Source: CALKJU01 sp035326425 (GTDB lineage Bacteria; Pseudomonadota; Alphaproteobacteria; Geminicoccales; Geminicoccaceae). From it: a stretch of DNA of 64,000 bases. Positions 33,673 to 43,200 of this stretch are shown here, in pieces. The first letter of the stretch is position 1. The number at the start of each line of letters is the position of its first letter. The notes beneath the pieces were generated by a model that saw only the letters and a program-made list of their open reading frames with translations, did no database searches and was not told where the DNA came from. The stretch lies in NCBI GenBank assembly GCA_035326425.1, contig DAOLFG010000017.1, positions 23,757 through 87,756 of the forward strand. Direction: 5' to 3'. The position numbers were made by a program, and so were the translations under genes.

Positions 33673-34659
33673 ATGCGTGTGCTGATCACCGGCGGAACGG
33701 GCTTCATCGGCAAGAAGCTGGGTGCGGCGCTGCTGCGCAAGAACGGCGTGGCGCTCGACGGCGGCCCTGCCCGGCCGGTCGAGCACATCACGCTGTTCGA
33801 TGCCTTTCCCGGCGAGGGCGTGCCGCAGGATCCGCGGATCGAGGTAGTGACGGGCGACGTCACCGACCGGCCGACGCTCGACCGCCTCGTCGCCAAGGCC
33901 GACCTGGTCTGGCACCTGGCCGCCATCGTCAGCGCCAATGCCGAGCAGGATTTCGACCTCGGCTACCGCGTCAACCTCACCGGCACCTGGCAGCTGCTGG
34001 AGGCGCTGCGCGCCAAGGGCGGCCGGCCGCGCATCGTCTTCGCCAGCACCGGCGCGGTCTATGGCGGCGAGCTGCCGGACATCGTCTCCGACACCCATCA
34101 CCTGACGCCGCAGACCTCCTACGGCACGCAGAAGGCCATAGGCGAGCTGCTGGTCGCCGACTACAGCCGCAAGGGTTTCGTCGACGGCCGCTCGCTGCGG
34201 CTGCCGACCATCGTGGTGCGGCCGGGCAAGCCCAACAAGGCGGCCTCGACCTTCGCCAGCTCAATCATCCGCGAGCCGCTGGCCGGCCAGGAGGCGATCT
34301 GCCCGGTGAGCCCCGATGCCGCGATGTACGTGCTGTCGCCGCGCCGGGTGGTCGAGGCGCAGATCCACGCCATGGAGCTGCCGGAGAGCGCCTTCGGCAT
34401 GGTGCGCGCCGTGCAGCTTCCCGGCATCACCGTCGGCATCGGCGAGGCGGTGGCGGCGCTCGAGCGCATCGCCGGCAGGAGCGTCGCGGCGCGCGTGCGC
34501 TGGGAGCCCGACCCGCTGATCAAGACGATCGTTGCAGGCTGGGCCGCGAGAGTGTCGGGGGCGCGTGGCCTCGGCATGGGCTTCAAAGCGGACGCCAACA
34601 TCGACGAGATCATCAGGCTCCACATCGAGGACGAGCTGGGCGGTACCTTCGTACGCTAG
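33673..34659 (+). CDS. denD: NAD-dependent epimerase/dehydratase, D-erythronate dehydrogenase (DenD)-like
   Basis: This 328-residue short-chain dehydrogenase/epimerase has an N-terminal Rossmann motif ITGGTGFIG. The Ser-Tyr-Lys set is ASTGAVYGG and SYGTQKAIGELL. The segment RPGKPNKAASTFASSIIREPL is characteristic of the DenD subgroup, which oxidises D-erythronate to 2-keto-D-erythronate. No other den/otn genes are present, so the substrate assignment is an inference. A GGAGG site precedes the ATG. A hairpin (34668-34687) follows the stop. Divergent from the Fe-ADH gene with a 100-base gap. Confidence 0.68.
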   Translation: MRVLITGGTGFIGKKLGAALLRKNGVALDGGPARPVEHITLFDAFPGEGVPQDPRIEVVTGDVTDRPTLDRLVAKADLVWHLAAIVSANAEQDFDLGYRVNLTGTWQLLEALRAKGGRPRIVFASTGAVYGGELPDIVSDTHHLTPQTSYGTQKAIGELLVADYSRKGFVDGRSLRLPTIVVRPGKPNKAASTFASSIIREPLAGQEAICPVSPDAAMYVLSPRRVVEAQIHAMELPESAFGMVRAVQLPGITVGIGEAVAALERIAGRSVAARVRWEPDPLIKTIVAGWAARVSGARGLGMGFKADANIDEIIRLHIEDELGGTFVR

Positions 34660-34667
34660 CCGGGGGA

Positions 34668-34687
34668 TGCCGGCCTACGCGCCGGCA
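34668..34687 (+). terminator. Terminator hairpin after the DenD-like gene
   Basis: TGCCGGC and GCCGGCA arms with a 6-base loop are followed by AGTTTCATGTT. It lies 8 bases past the stop, before the phaR promoter region. Confidence 0.55.
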
Positions 34688-34758
34688 AGTTTCATGTTGC
34701 GCTGCCGCATTCTCCTTGTGGCGTGCGGCATTCGCGGCGCATAAGATTCCCTGGAGTG

Positions 34759-34775
34759 GACCGTCCCGGACGGTC
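34759..34775. promoter_or_regulatory. 17-base inverted repeat in the phaR leader
   Basis: GACCGTCC and GGACGGTC flank a single C, 42 bases before the phaR start. PhaR is known to autoregulate in other bacteria, so this could be its own operator or another repressor site. It does not match the TGC/GCA pattern reported for Paracoccus PhaR. Confidence 0.4.
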
Positions 34776-34817
34776 GCGCCCGCCGGCATGCCGCGTGGGC
34801 GAGAATCGGGGAGTCGC

Positions 34818-35456
34818 ATGAGCGCGCGAAAGAGCGTCGAGAGCACGGCCGCCACCGAGGAGAGTGGCCAAGTCGCCATCGTGAAGAAGTACGCCAACCG
34901 GCGGCTCTACAACACGGCGACCAGCAGCTACGTGACGCTCGACGAGCTGTCCCGGATGGTGCGCGACGGCGAGGAGTTCGTGGTCTACGACGCCAAGACC
35001 GGCGAGGACATCACCCGCTCGGTGCTGACGCAGATCATCCTCGAGGAGGACGGCAAGGGCCGCAACCTCCTGCCGATCGGCTTCCTGCGCCAGCTCATCG
35101 GCTTCTACGACGACCAGCTCCACGCCTTCCTGCCGCGCTACCTCGAGCTCAGCATGGAGAACTTCGCCAAGCACCAGGACCAGATCCGCAGCTACATGCA
35201 GGACACGTTCGGGCGGTTCTTCCCCTACACCCAGTTCGAGGACATGGCGCGGCAGAACTTGGCGCTGTTCAACCGCGCCGCCAACATGTTCCGGCCGTTC
35301 AGCGCCGAGGGCGAGGCCACCGACGCGCCGGCGCGGCCCGAGGCCGACCGTCCCGCCTCGTCGGACGAGGTCCGCGAGCTGAAGCGCCAGATGCAGCAGC
35401 TGCAGTCGCAGCTCGATGCGATGAACCGCGGCCAGTCGGAGAAGAAGGCGGGTTGA
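34818..35456 (+). CDS. phaR: Polyhydroxyalkanoate synthesis repressor PhaR
   Basis: This 212-residue DNA- and granule-binding repressor contains the N-terminal PHB/PHA accumulation regulator domain (IVKKYANRRLYNTATSSYVTL, about residues 20-80) and the following PHB_acc domain (LPIGFLRQLIGFYDDQLHAFLP). The C-terminal tail is coiled-coil-like and Gln-rich (LKRQMQQLQSQLDAMN). PhaR senses PHA granules and controls phasin and other PHA genes. The ATG at 34818 follows GGGGAG. No phaABC genes are in the window. Confidence 0.9.
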   Translation: MSARKSVESTAATEESGQVAIVKKYANRRLYNTATSSYVTLDELSRMVRDGEEFVVYDAKTGEDITRSVLTQIILEEDGKGRNLLPIGFLRQLIGFYDDQLHAFLPRYLELSMENFAKHQDQIRSYMQDTFGRFFPYTQFEDMARQNLALFNRAANMFRPFSAEGEATDAPARPEADRPASSDEVRELKRQMQQLQSQLDAMNRGQSEKKAG

Positions 35457-35471
35457 GGATCGGCACCGCCC

Positions 35472-35924
35472 TCAGCGGGCGTAGGCGATCTGGTCGCTCC
35501 AGTAGCGCTCGATGCCGATGAGCGTGGCGTTCAACTGCTTGAGCTGCTCGGCGGTGACCACCTTGCCGTCCAGCTCCTCGGCGTTCTTGGCGTAGAGCCG
35601 GTCGATCCGCGAAGTGAGGTCCAGGCCCTTCTGCGACAGCTTGACCCGTGTCTGCCGCTTGTCGTGTACCGACCGCTCCTGGATCAGGTAGCCGCTTTCC
35701 ACCAATTTCTTGACATTGTAGGAAACGTTGGAACCGAGATAATAGCCCCTGACCGTCAATTCGCCGACGGTCAACTGCTCCTCGGCGATATTCGATAGAA
35801 TCAGGGTCTGGACATTGTTGATGTCCTCGATACCCAGCCGATCCAGCTCAGCCTTGATGACGTCGAGAAACCGACGATGCAGCCGTTCGATCAGCCGGAT
35901 CGTGACGAGATAGTCTTCTTTCAC
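35472..35924 (-). CDS. MarR/LdtR-type winged-helix transcriptional regulator
   Basis: This protein of about 150 residues has the text KEDYLVTIRLIERLHRRFLDVIKAELDRLG, then a winged helix with recognition segment LTVRGYYLGSNVSYNVKKLVESGYL and wing SVHDKRQTRVKLSQKG. It resembles the alphaproteobacterial LdtR group of MarR-family regulators. The start is uncertain: no ATG exists in this frame after the upstream gene. I chose the GTG at 35924, which follows GAGGTGA; a GTG at 35930 or an ATT at 35966 (N-terminus GGKKAPAQ, as in homologues) are alternatives. It lies 74 bases after mmsB and converges on phaR. Confidence 0.75.
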   Translation of the reverse strand: MKEDYLVTIRLIERLHRRFLDVIKAELDRLGIEDINNVQTLILSNIAEEQLTVGELTVRGYYLGSNVSYNVKKLVESGYLIQERSVHDKRQTRVKLSQKGLDLTSRIDRLYAKNAEELDGKVVTAEQLKQLNATLIGIERYWSDQIAYAR

Positions 35925-35998
35925 CTTCACCTCGGTGGCCTGGGCAGGGGCCTTCTTGCCGCCAATCGGCGGGGCCTTCGGCGGGCACTCGCCACGCC

Positions 35999-36892
35999 CT
36001 AGGAAATGCTGCCCTCGATCATCTTGATTATCGCGGAAAAATCCAGTGTATCTTTCCCTTGAGCCGCGAAAAGCGCGTAGAGTTGGTAAGCTTCCGCGCC
36101 CAGAGGCGTCGCGACGCCAGCCGCCTGCGCCGCCTGCTGGGCGAGGCGGAGGTCCTTCAGCATCATCGCCGCGGCGAATCCCGGCGCATAGTCGCGGTTG
36201 GCGGGCGAGGTCGGCACCGGGCCGGGGACCGGGCAATAGCTGGTCAGCGACCAGCACTGGCCGGAAGCCTTCGAGCTGATCTCGAACAGCCTGTCGGTGG
36301 AGAGGCCCAGGCGCCTCGCCAGCGTCATGGCCTCGCAGACCGAGATCATCTGGATGCCCAGCATCATGTTGTTGCAGATCTTGGCGGCCTGGCCGGCGCC
36401 CGAATCACCGGCGTGGATGACGGCCTTGCCCATCCGGGCGAGCAGGGGCTCGGCACGGGCGAAGGTCGCGGCATCGCCGCCGACCATGAAGGTCAAGGCG
36501 GCAGCGGCGGCACCGGCCACGCCGCCCGAGACCGGCGCGTCCAGCATGGCGAAGCTGCGCTCGCCCGCCGCCGCCGCCACGGCGCGGGCACTCTCGACGT
36601 CGATCGTCGAGCAGTCGACCAGCAGCGTGCCGGGGGCGGCGCGCGCCAGGATACCGGCCTCGTCGAGATAGGCCGCCCGGACATGCCGGCCCTCGGGCAG
36701 CATGGTGAGCACGGCCTCGGCACCGGCGCAGGCGTCGGCGATGCCGGCGGCGGCGGCGAGGCCCGCCTCCTCCGCCGCGCGCATGGCCGAGGCCGAGAGG
36801 TCGAATCCCCGCACCTCGTGCCCTGCCCCGGCCAGGTTGCGGGCCATCGGCAGGCCCATGTTGCCCAGCCCGATGAAGCCGATCCGCGCCAT
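35999..36892 (-). CDS. mmsB: 3-hydroxyisobutyrate dehydrogenase
   Basis: This 297-residue NAD-dependent enzyme oxidises 3-hydroxyisobutyrate to methylmalonate semialdehyde in valine breakdown. It has the nucleotide loop FIGLGNMG at 6-13, the substrate loop DAPVSGGVAGA at 118-128 and catalytic Lys171 in AAKICNN. It belongs to the beta-hydroxyacid dehydrogenase family; relatives act on glyoxylate or tartronate semialdehyde, but the two genes directly upstream make the valine role likely. Gap of 15 bases to the hydrolase gene. Confidence 0.9.
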   Translation of the reverse strand: MARIGFIGLGNMGLPMARNLAGAGHEVRGFDLSASAMRAAEEAGLAAAAGIADACAGAEAVLTMLPEGRHVRAAYLDEAGILARAAPGTLLVDCSTIDVESARAVAAAAGERSFAMLDAPVSGGVAGAAAAALTFMVGGDAATFARAEPLLARMGKAVIHAGDSGAGQAAKICNNMMLGIQMISVCEAMTLARRLGLSTDRLFEISSKASGQCWSLTSYCPVPGPVPTSPANRDYAPGFAAAMMLKDLRLAQQAAQAAGVATPLGAEAYQLYALFAAQGKDTLDFSAIIKMIEGSIS

Positions 36893-36907
36893 CTCCAGCC
36901 TCCCGGC

Positions 36908-37957
36908 TCAGACACCCTGCCAATCGAACGCCAGGTCGCCGCCCGGCAGCGGCGCCATCACGGCCTCGACCTCGTCCGGCGAGACCTCGGCGATGCCGGC
37001 ATGCGACCAGCGCGGCCGATTGTCCTTGTCGACCAGCAGCGCGCGCACACCCTCCGCGAAGTCGCGGCCGGCGAGGAACCGATGCACCATGCGGTATTCC
37101 AGCCGCAGCGCCTCGGCGAGGTCGGCCATGCCGGCGCCGCGGCGGAGCTGGGCGAAGGTCACGGCCAGCGCCAGCGGCGAGCGCCGCGCCAGCTCGGCCA
37201 GGCGCTCACGGCCCCACTCGCTCTCGCCGAGCCTGCGCTCGATCTCGGCCAGCGTCGGGGCATCGAAGGCCTGCTCGACCGCCTGCCGCAGGCCCGGCAG
37301 CGTGCCGGGCGGTGGATCGCGGCGCAGTGAATCGAGGGCGGCGTCGACCGGCTCGCCGCCGGCCAGCAGCTCCTCGAGCGCCGCCAGCCGATCGCGCGGC
37401 ACGAAATGCGTGCCGAAGCCGGCTTCCAAGGCGTCACTCGCCTGCAGGCGGGCACCCGTCAGGCCGAGATACATGCCGGTCGCCAGCTGTCGCGACAGTA
37501 CCCAGGTACCGCCGACATCGGGGAAGAAACCGATCAGCGTCTCGGGCATGGCGACGAGGGTCTGCTCGGTGACGACCCGGTAGCGGCCGTGCGCCGAGAT
37601 GCCGACTCCGCCGCCCATCGTCACGCCGTCGAGCAGCGCGACATAGGGCTTGGGAAACTGCGATATCCGCCAGTTGAGCCGGTACTCGTCGTGGAAGAAG
37701 GGTGCGGCCGCCTCGACGCCCCGCGTGCGCGCCAGATCGGTGACGGCCCGGATGTCGCCGCCGGCGCAGAAGGCGCGGCCACCCGACGCCTTGACCAGCA
37801 CGGCGGCGACCTCGGGGTCGTCCTTCCAGGCGGCGAGCTGCAGGCTCAGCGCCTGGACCATCTCGCGGGTGAGCGCGTTCAGCGCCGCCGGCCGGTCGAG
37901 AACGGCCACTCCCAGGCCACCCCGGCGCTCGAAGCGGATATCGACGGGTCCGCTCAT
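36908..37957 (-). CDS. 3-hydroxyisobutyryl-CoA hydrolase / enoyl-CoA hydratase family protein
   Basis: This 349-residue crotonase-fold protein is longer than simple hydratases and matches HIBYL-CoA hydrolase. The oxyanion hole is made by GRAFCAGGDIRAV and TMGGGVGIS. PETLIGFFPDVGGTWVLSR carries the Glu and Asp used for hydrolysis. It releases 3-hydroxyisobutyrate for MmsB. The start overlaps the acyl-CoA dehydrogenase stop as ATGA. Confidence 0.88.
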   Translation of the reverse strand: MSGPVDIRFERRGGLGVAVLDRPAALNALTREMVQALSLQLAAWKDDPEVAAVLVKASGGRAFCAGGDIRAVTDLARTRGVEAAAPFFHDEYRLNWRISQFPKPYVALLDGVTMGGGVGISAHGRYRVVTEQTLVAMPETLIGFFPDVGGTWVLSRQLATGMYLGLTGARLQASDALEAGFGTHFVPRDRLAALEELLAGGEPVDAALDSLRRDPPPGTLPGLRQAVEQAFDAPTLAEIERRLGESEWGRERLAELARRSPLALAVTFAQLRRGAGMADLAEALRLEYRMVHRFLAGRDFAEGVRALLVDKDNRPRWSHAGIAEVSPDEVEAVMAPLPGGDLAFDWQGV

Positions 37958-39093
37958 GCCGCGAGCAGCCGCCTGGCGATGATGAGGCGCATGATCTCGT
38001 TGGTTCCTTCGAGGATGCGGTGGACACGGGCATCGCGCAGGAAGCGCTCGATCTCGTAGTCCTGGATATAGCCATAGCCACCGTGCAGCTGCAGCGCACG
38101 ATCGACGATGCCGAAGCACAGGTCGGTGGCCAGCCGCTTGGCCATGGCGCAGGCGACCGTGGCGTCGGCGGCGTCGCGATCCAGCGCCGTCGCCGCCCGC
38201 CAGACCATCAGCCGCGCCGCCTCGAGCTCGGTCGCCATGTCGGCGAGCTGAAACCGGGTGTTCTGGAAGTCGGCCAGCTTCTGGCCGAACTGCCGGCGTT
38301 CCTGGACATAGGCGAGGCTGCGCTCCAGGCAGGCGCGTGCCGCACCCAGCGAGCAGGCGGCGATGTTGACCCGGCCGCCGTCGAGGCCGCGCATGGCGAT
38401 CTTGAAGCCCTGCCCTTCCTCGCCCAGCCGGTTGGTCGCCGGCACGCGGCAGCCGTCGAAGGTGATCATCGAGGTGGGCTGGCTCTTCCAGCCGAGCTTC
38501 CTCTCCGGGGCGCCGTAGCCGAGGCCCCGCGTGCCCTTCTCGACCAGCAGGGCGCTGATGCCGCCGGCACCCTGCCCGCCGGTGCGGGCCATCACCAGAT
38601 AGAGGTCGCTGACGCCGCCGCCCGAGATGAAGGCCTTGCCGCCGTCGAGCACATAGGCGTCGCCGTCCAGGCGGGCGGTGGTGCGCAGGCTGGCGGCGTC
38701 GGAGCCGGCGCCGGGCTCGGTCAGGCAGTAGCTGGCGAGCTTGTCCATGCCGACGAGGCCGGGCAGCCAGCGCCGGCGCTGGGCGTCGTCGCCGAAGCGG
38801 TCGACCATCCAGGCGACCATGTTGTGGATCGACAGGTATGCCGCGGTCGAGGTGCAGCCGGCGGCCAGCTCCTCGAACACGAGTGCCGCCTCGATGCGGC
38901 CGAGGCCACTGCCGCCGGACTCCTCGCGGACACAGATGCCGGCGAGGCCGAGGGCGGCGGCGGCGCGCAGGGTGGGGATCGGGAAGTGCGAGGTCGCGTC
39001 CCACTCGGCGGCGTGCGGCGCCAGCTCGGCCTCGGCAAACGACCGCGCCATGTCGCGGATCGCCCGTTGCTCCTCGTTGGGCTCGAAGTCCAA
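37954..39093 (-). CDS. Acyl-CoA dehydrogenase, probably isobutyryl-CoA dehydrogenase
   Basis: This 379-residue FAD enzyme desaturates a short branched acyl-CoA. FAD and substrate segments are CLTEPGAGSDAASL, KAFISGGGVSDLYLVMA, RRQFGQKLADFQ and LHGGYGYIQDYEIER; the catalytic base is Glu362 in LEGTNEIM. I start at the TTG at 39093, because GGGAGG lies 8 bases upstream and LDFEPNEEQRAIRD is the normal N-terminus; the ATG at 39249 would add 52 unrelated residues. First gene of a valine-degradation operon with the hydrolase and MmsB. Confidence 0.87.
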   Translation of the reverse strand: MDFEPNEEQRAIRDMARSFAEAELAPHAAEWDATSHFPIPTLRAAAALGLAGICVREESGGSGLGRIEAALVFEELAAGCTSTAAYLSIHNMVAWMVDRFGDDAQRRRWLPGLVGMDKLASYCLTEPGAGSDAASLRTTARLDGDAYVLDGGKAFISGGGVSDLYLVMARTGGQGAGGISALLVEKGTRGLGYGAPERKLGWKSQPTSMITFDGCRVPATNRLGEEGQGFKIAMRGLDGGRVNIAACSLGAARACLERSLAYVQERRQFGQKLADFQNTRFQLADMATELEAARLMVWRAATALDRDAADATVACAMAKRLATDLCFGIVDRALQLHGGYGYIQDYEIERFLRDARVHRILEGTNEIMRLIIARRLLAA

Positions 39094-39256
39094 GGGCCCG
39101 GCCTCCCGCCAGAGATGGCCGCCGGTATCGACCGTGGGATTTCGGGCGTCAACGGCGCGATCGAAGGCGTCGCCGTTGACGCAGCCGCCCCGGGCCTGTT
39201 GTCGGACGGGTGCGCTGTTGATAGGACAGGCCGGATTGGAATGGTTCACGAGTGCG

Positions 39257-40270
39257 ATGCCAGGACCCGACGATCACGGCGGCTCGGCCTGCTTTCCGCG
39301 GACGCGGATGCGGCGGCCGCGCCAAGCCTCCTGGAGCCGGCGGCTGGTCGCCGAATCGGTGCTGCGGCCGGCCGACCTGATCCAGCCGCTGTTCGTCGCC
39401 GAGGGCAGCCGCAAGGCCGAGCCGATCGCCAGCATGCCGGGGATCGAGCGGCGCTCGCTCGACGGGCTGCTGCCGCTGGTGGAGCGGGCGCTGGAGCGCG
39501 GCATCCCGGCCGTGGCACTGTTCCCCTGCACGCCATCGGAGCTCAAGAGCGACGACGGCAGGGAGGCATGGAACGAGGACAACCTGGTCTGCCGGACGAT
39601 CCGCGGCATCAAGCGGCGGTTTCCCGAGATCGGGCTGGTCATCGACGTCGCACTCGATCCCTACACCAGCCACGGCCATGACGGCCTGCTGATCGACGGC
39701 GTGATCGACAACGACCGGACCATCGAGGTGCTGGCGAAGCAGGCGCTGGTGCAGGCAGCGGCGGGTGCCGACGTCATCGCACCGTCGGACATGATGGATG
39801 GCAGGATCGGCGCCATCCGCCGGGCGCTCGACGCCGGGGGCTTCAGCGGCACGATGATCCTGGCCTACTCGGCGAAATACGCCTCGGCGTTCTACGGCCC
39901 GTTCCGCGACGCCGTGGGTAGCTCGGGCACGCTCGGCAAGGCCGACAAGAAGACCTACCAGATGGACCCGGCCAACGGCCGCGAGGCGCTGCGCGAGGTG
40001 GCGCTCGACATCGCCGAGGGTGCCGACATGGTGATGGTCAAGCCGGGCCTGCCCTATCTCGACGTGATCCACCGCGTGAAGGACGCATTCGGCCTGCCGA
40101 CCCTCGCCTACCAGGTCAGCGGCGAGTACGCGATGATCAAGGCGGCGGGCCTGCAGGGCTGGCTCGACCCCGAGGCGGCGATGCTGGAGAGCCTGATGGC
40201 CTTCAAGCGCGCCGGCGCCGACGGCATCCTCACCTACGCCGCGCTCGACGTCGCCGCACGCCTCGGCTGA
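39257..40270 (+). CDS. hemB: Porphobilinogen synthase (delta-aminolevulinic acid dehydratase)
   Basis: This 337-residue cytoplasmic enzyme condenses two 5-aminolevulinates to porphobilinogen in heme synthesis. Schiff-base lysines are Lys207 in AYSAKYASAF and Lys262 in VMVKPGLPY. The metal loop DVALDPYTSHGHDG has Ala/Asp/Asp where zinc-type enzymes have three Cys, so this is the Mg2+-type HemB. The ATG at 39257 gives FPRTRMRRPRQASWSRRLVAE, which fits known N-termini. Transcribed with the EndoQ-helicase gene 8 bases downstream. Confidence 0.93.
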   Translation: MPGPDDHGGSACFPRTRMRRPRQASWSRRLVAESVLRPADLIQPLFVAEGSRKAEPIASMPGIERRSLDGLLPLVERALERGIPAVALFPCTPSELKSDDGREAWNEDNLVCRTIRGIKRRFPEIGLVIDVALDPYTSHGHDGLLIDGVIDNDRTIEVLAKQALVQAAAGADVIAPSDMMDGRIGAIRRALDAGGFSGTMILAYSAKYASAFYGPFRDAVGSSGTLGKADKKTYQMDPANGREALREVALDIAEGADMVMVKPGLPYLDVIHRVKDAFGLPTLAYQVSGEYAMIKAAGLQGWLDPEAAMLESLMAFKRAGADGILTYAALDVAARLG

Positions 40271-40278
40271 GGCGCGCA

Positions 40279-43200
40279 TTGGCTTTCCACGCCGATCTCC
40301 ACGTCCACTCGAAGCACTCGCGGGCGACCAGCCGCGACCTCGACCTCGAGCACCTCGCCTGGTGGGCGGCGCGCAAGGGCATCGGCGTGGTGGGCACCGG
40401 CGACTGCGTGCATCCGGGCTGGCTGGCCGAGCTCAAGGACAAGCTGACGCCGGCCGGCGGCGGCCTGTTCCGGCTGAAGCCGGAGATCGAGGCCGAGGTG
40501 ATGCGGACGCTGCCGCCGTCCTGCCGGCGACCGGTCTCCTTCATGCTCTCGACCGAGATCTCGACGATCTACAAGAAGGGCGAGAAGACCCGGAAGGTCC
40601 ACCACCTGATCTACGCACCCGACTTCGACACGGCCGACCGGCTGGCGGCGAGCCTGGCGCGCATCGGCAACATCGCCTCCGACGGCCGGCCGATCCTCGG
40701 GCTGGATTCGCGCGATCTGCTGGAGATCGCGCTGGAGTCCGGGCCCGACGCCTATCTGGTGCCGGCGCACATCTGGACGCCGTGGTTCGCGGCGCTGGGC
40801 TCGCAGTCCGGGTTCGATTCGATCGCCGAGTGCTATGGCGACCTGGCACCGCACATCTTCGCCGTCGAGACCGGGCTGTCGTCCGATCCGTCGATGAACT
40901 GGCGGGTATCGTTTCTCGACCGCTACCGGCTGACCTCGAACTCCGATGCCCACTCGCCCGGCAAGCTCGGCCGCGAGGCGACTCGGTTCGGCTGCGAGCC
41001 GGACTATTTCGCCATCCGGCGGGCGCTGGAGACCGGCGAGGGCTATCTCGGCACGGTCGAGTTCTTTCCCGAGGAGGGCAAGTACCACCTGGACGGCCAC
41101 CGCAACTGCCGTGTGCGCCTGGAGCCGACCGAGACGCTGGCGCGCGGCGGGCTGTGCCCGGTCTGCGGGTCGAAGGTCACGGTGGGCGTGGCGCATCGCA
41201 TCGAGATGCTGGCCGACCGCAAGGAGGCCGAGGTGGTGCCGCCGGCCACGGCCGGCGAGGTCGACAGCCTGGTGCCGCTGCCGGAGATCCTGTCCGAGAT
41301 CGTCGGCAGCGGTGTCGCCTCCAACGCCGTCAACCGGACCTACGACCGCGCCGTCGCCGCACTCGGGCCGGAGCTGGCGCTGCTGGGCGAGGTGCCGGTC
41401 GAGGACATCGCGCGGACGGACACGCTGCTGGCCGAGGCGGTCGAGCGGCTGCGCAGCGGGGCGGTGATCCGCGAGGCCGGCTATGACGGCGAGTACGGCG
41501 TCATCCGGCTGTTCGAGGAAGGCGAGCTGAGCCGGCGCAGCCGCGGCGAGCTGCTGTTCGACGCACCGGTGCGGCGCAAGGCGAAGCAGGTGGCGGCCAG
41601 GCCCGAGGTCCAGGCGCCGCCGGCGCCGGCGGCAGCGCAGCCGCTGCGGCTGGAGGCAGACGGCATCCTCGACGGACTCGACGAGGACCAGCGCCGGGCG
41701 GCCGAGCTGGTCGATGGGCCGGTCGTCGTGCTGGCCGGGCCGGGCTCGGGCAAGACGAGGATGCTGACGCGGCGGCTGGCTCACCTGATCGTCGAGCGGG
41801 GCGTGCTGAGCGAGGCCTGCCTCGCCGTCACCTTCACTCGGCGGGCGACCGAGGAGCTGCGACAGCGGCTGCGGGCGCTGCTGCCGGTGGGCGTGCCGCT
41901 CTGCCCGGTGCACAGCTTCCATTCGCTGGGCCTGACGATCCTGCGCCGGCACGCGGCGGCGCTCGGCCTGCCCGCCGAATTCCGCATCGCCGACGAGGCG
42001 GAGCGGGTGGCGGCCCTGGCCGAGGCGATGGGGGTCACTAAGGCCAGGGCGGCGAGGCTGGTGGCAGCGGTGTCGCTGGCGAAGCGCACAAGCGCGACCG
42101 CCGAGGGCGATGCGGCCGAGGCTGGAGCCGTGCTGAAACGGCTCGGCAAGGAGCAGGGCTGGATCGACCTCGACGACCTCGTGGACTTGGCCGTGGAGCT
42201 GCTGGAGGCCGATGCGGCCGTCGCCACGGCCTGGAGGCAGCGCTTCCGGCACGTCTGCGTCGACGAGCTCCAGGACATCGACCGGCGGCAGTACCGGCTG
42301 ATCGAGCTGCTGGCGGCACCGGACGGCAATCTCTGCGTCATCGGCGATCCCGACCAGGCGATCTACGGCTTCCGCGGTGCCGACGCGGCGGCCTTCGCCA
42401 AGCTCGCTGCGAGCTTTCCTACTGTCCGGACCGTTCGGCTCGGCCGCAATTATCGCTCGACCGGCAGCATCGCCGGGGCGGCGGCCGGGCTCGTCCGAGG
42501 GGCCGCCGACACCGTCCGGCCGATGGGCGAGCCGGTGGTGTTGCGGACGGCGGCGAGCGAGGCGGAGGAGGCCGAGCTGGTGGCCTCGACCATCGAGCGC
42601 CTGCTCGGCGGACACGACCTCCTGGTCGCGGGCGAGGCCGCCTCGCCGCTGGGCTATGGCGACTTCGCGGTGCTCTACCGCAGCGATGCGCAGTCGGCGG
42701 CGCTGCGCGAGGCCCTCGACCGTGCCGGCATTCCCTTCGCCAAGAGCACGCCGGCGCCGATCACCGACCGGCCGGCGGTGCGGGCCCTGCTCGACAGGAT
42801 CGACCGGGCGGAAGGCGACAGCCTCGCCGACCGCATCGCCGAGGCGGCCGAAGCGCTGCGGCTGGATGGGACGGACGCCGCCGCCATCGCCGAGGCCCGG
42901 CAGTGGATCACGAGCATCGCCGCCAGCGATGCCGCGCAGCTGCGCGAGCAGGCGGCGATGGCGACCGAGGCCGATTTCCACGATCCGCGCGCCGACCGGG
43001 TGTCACTGCTGACCATGCATGCCGCCAAGGGGCTGGAGTTCCCGGTGGTGTTCGTGGTCGGGCTGGAGGACGGGCTGATGCCGCTGCGCTTCGGCGGCGA
43101 GCGCGATGGCGAGGGCGAGGCCGAGGAACGGCGGCTGCTCTACGTCGCGATGACGCGTGCCGAGGACCGGCTGTTCCTGAGCCGCGCGCTCAAACGCGCC

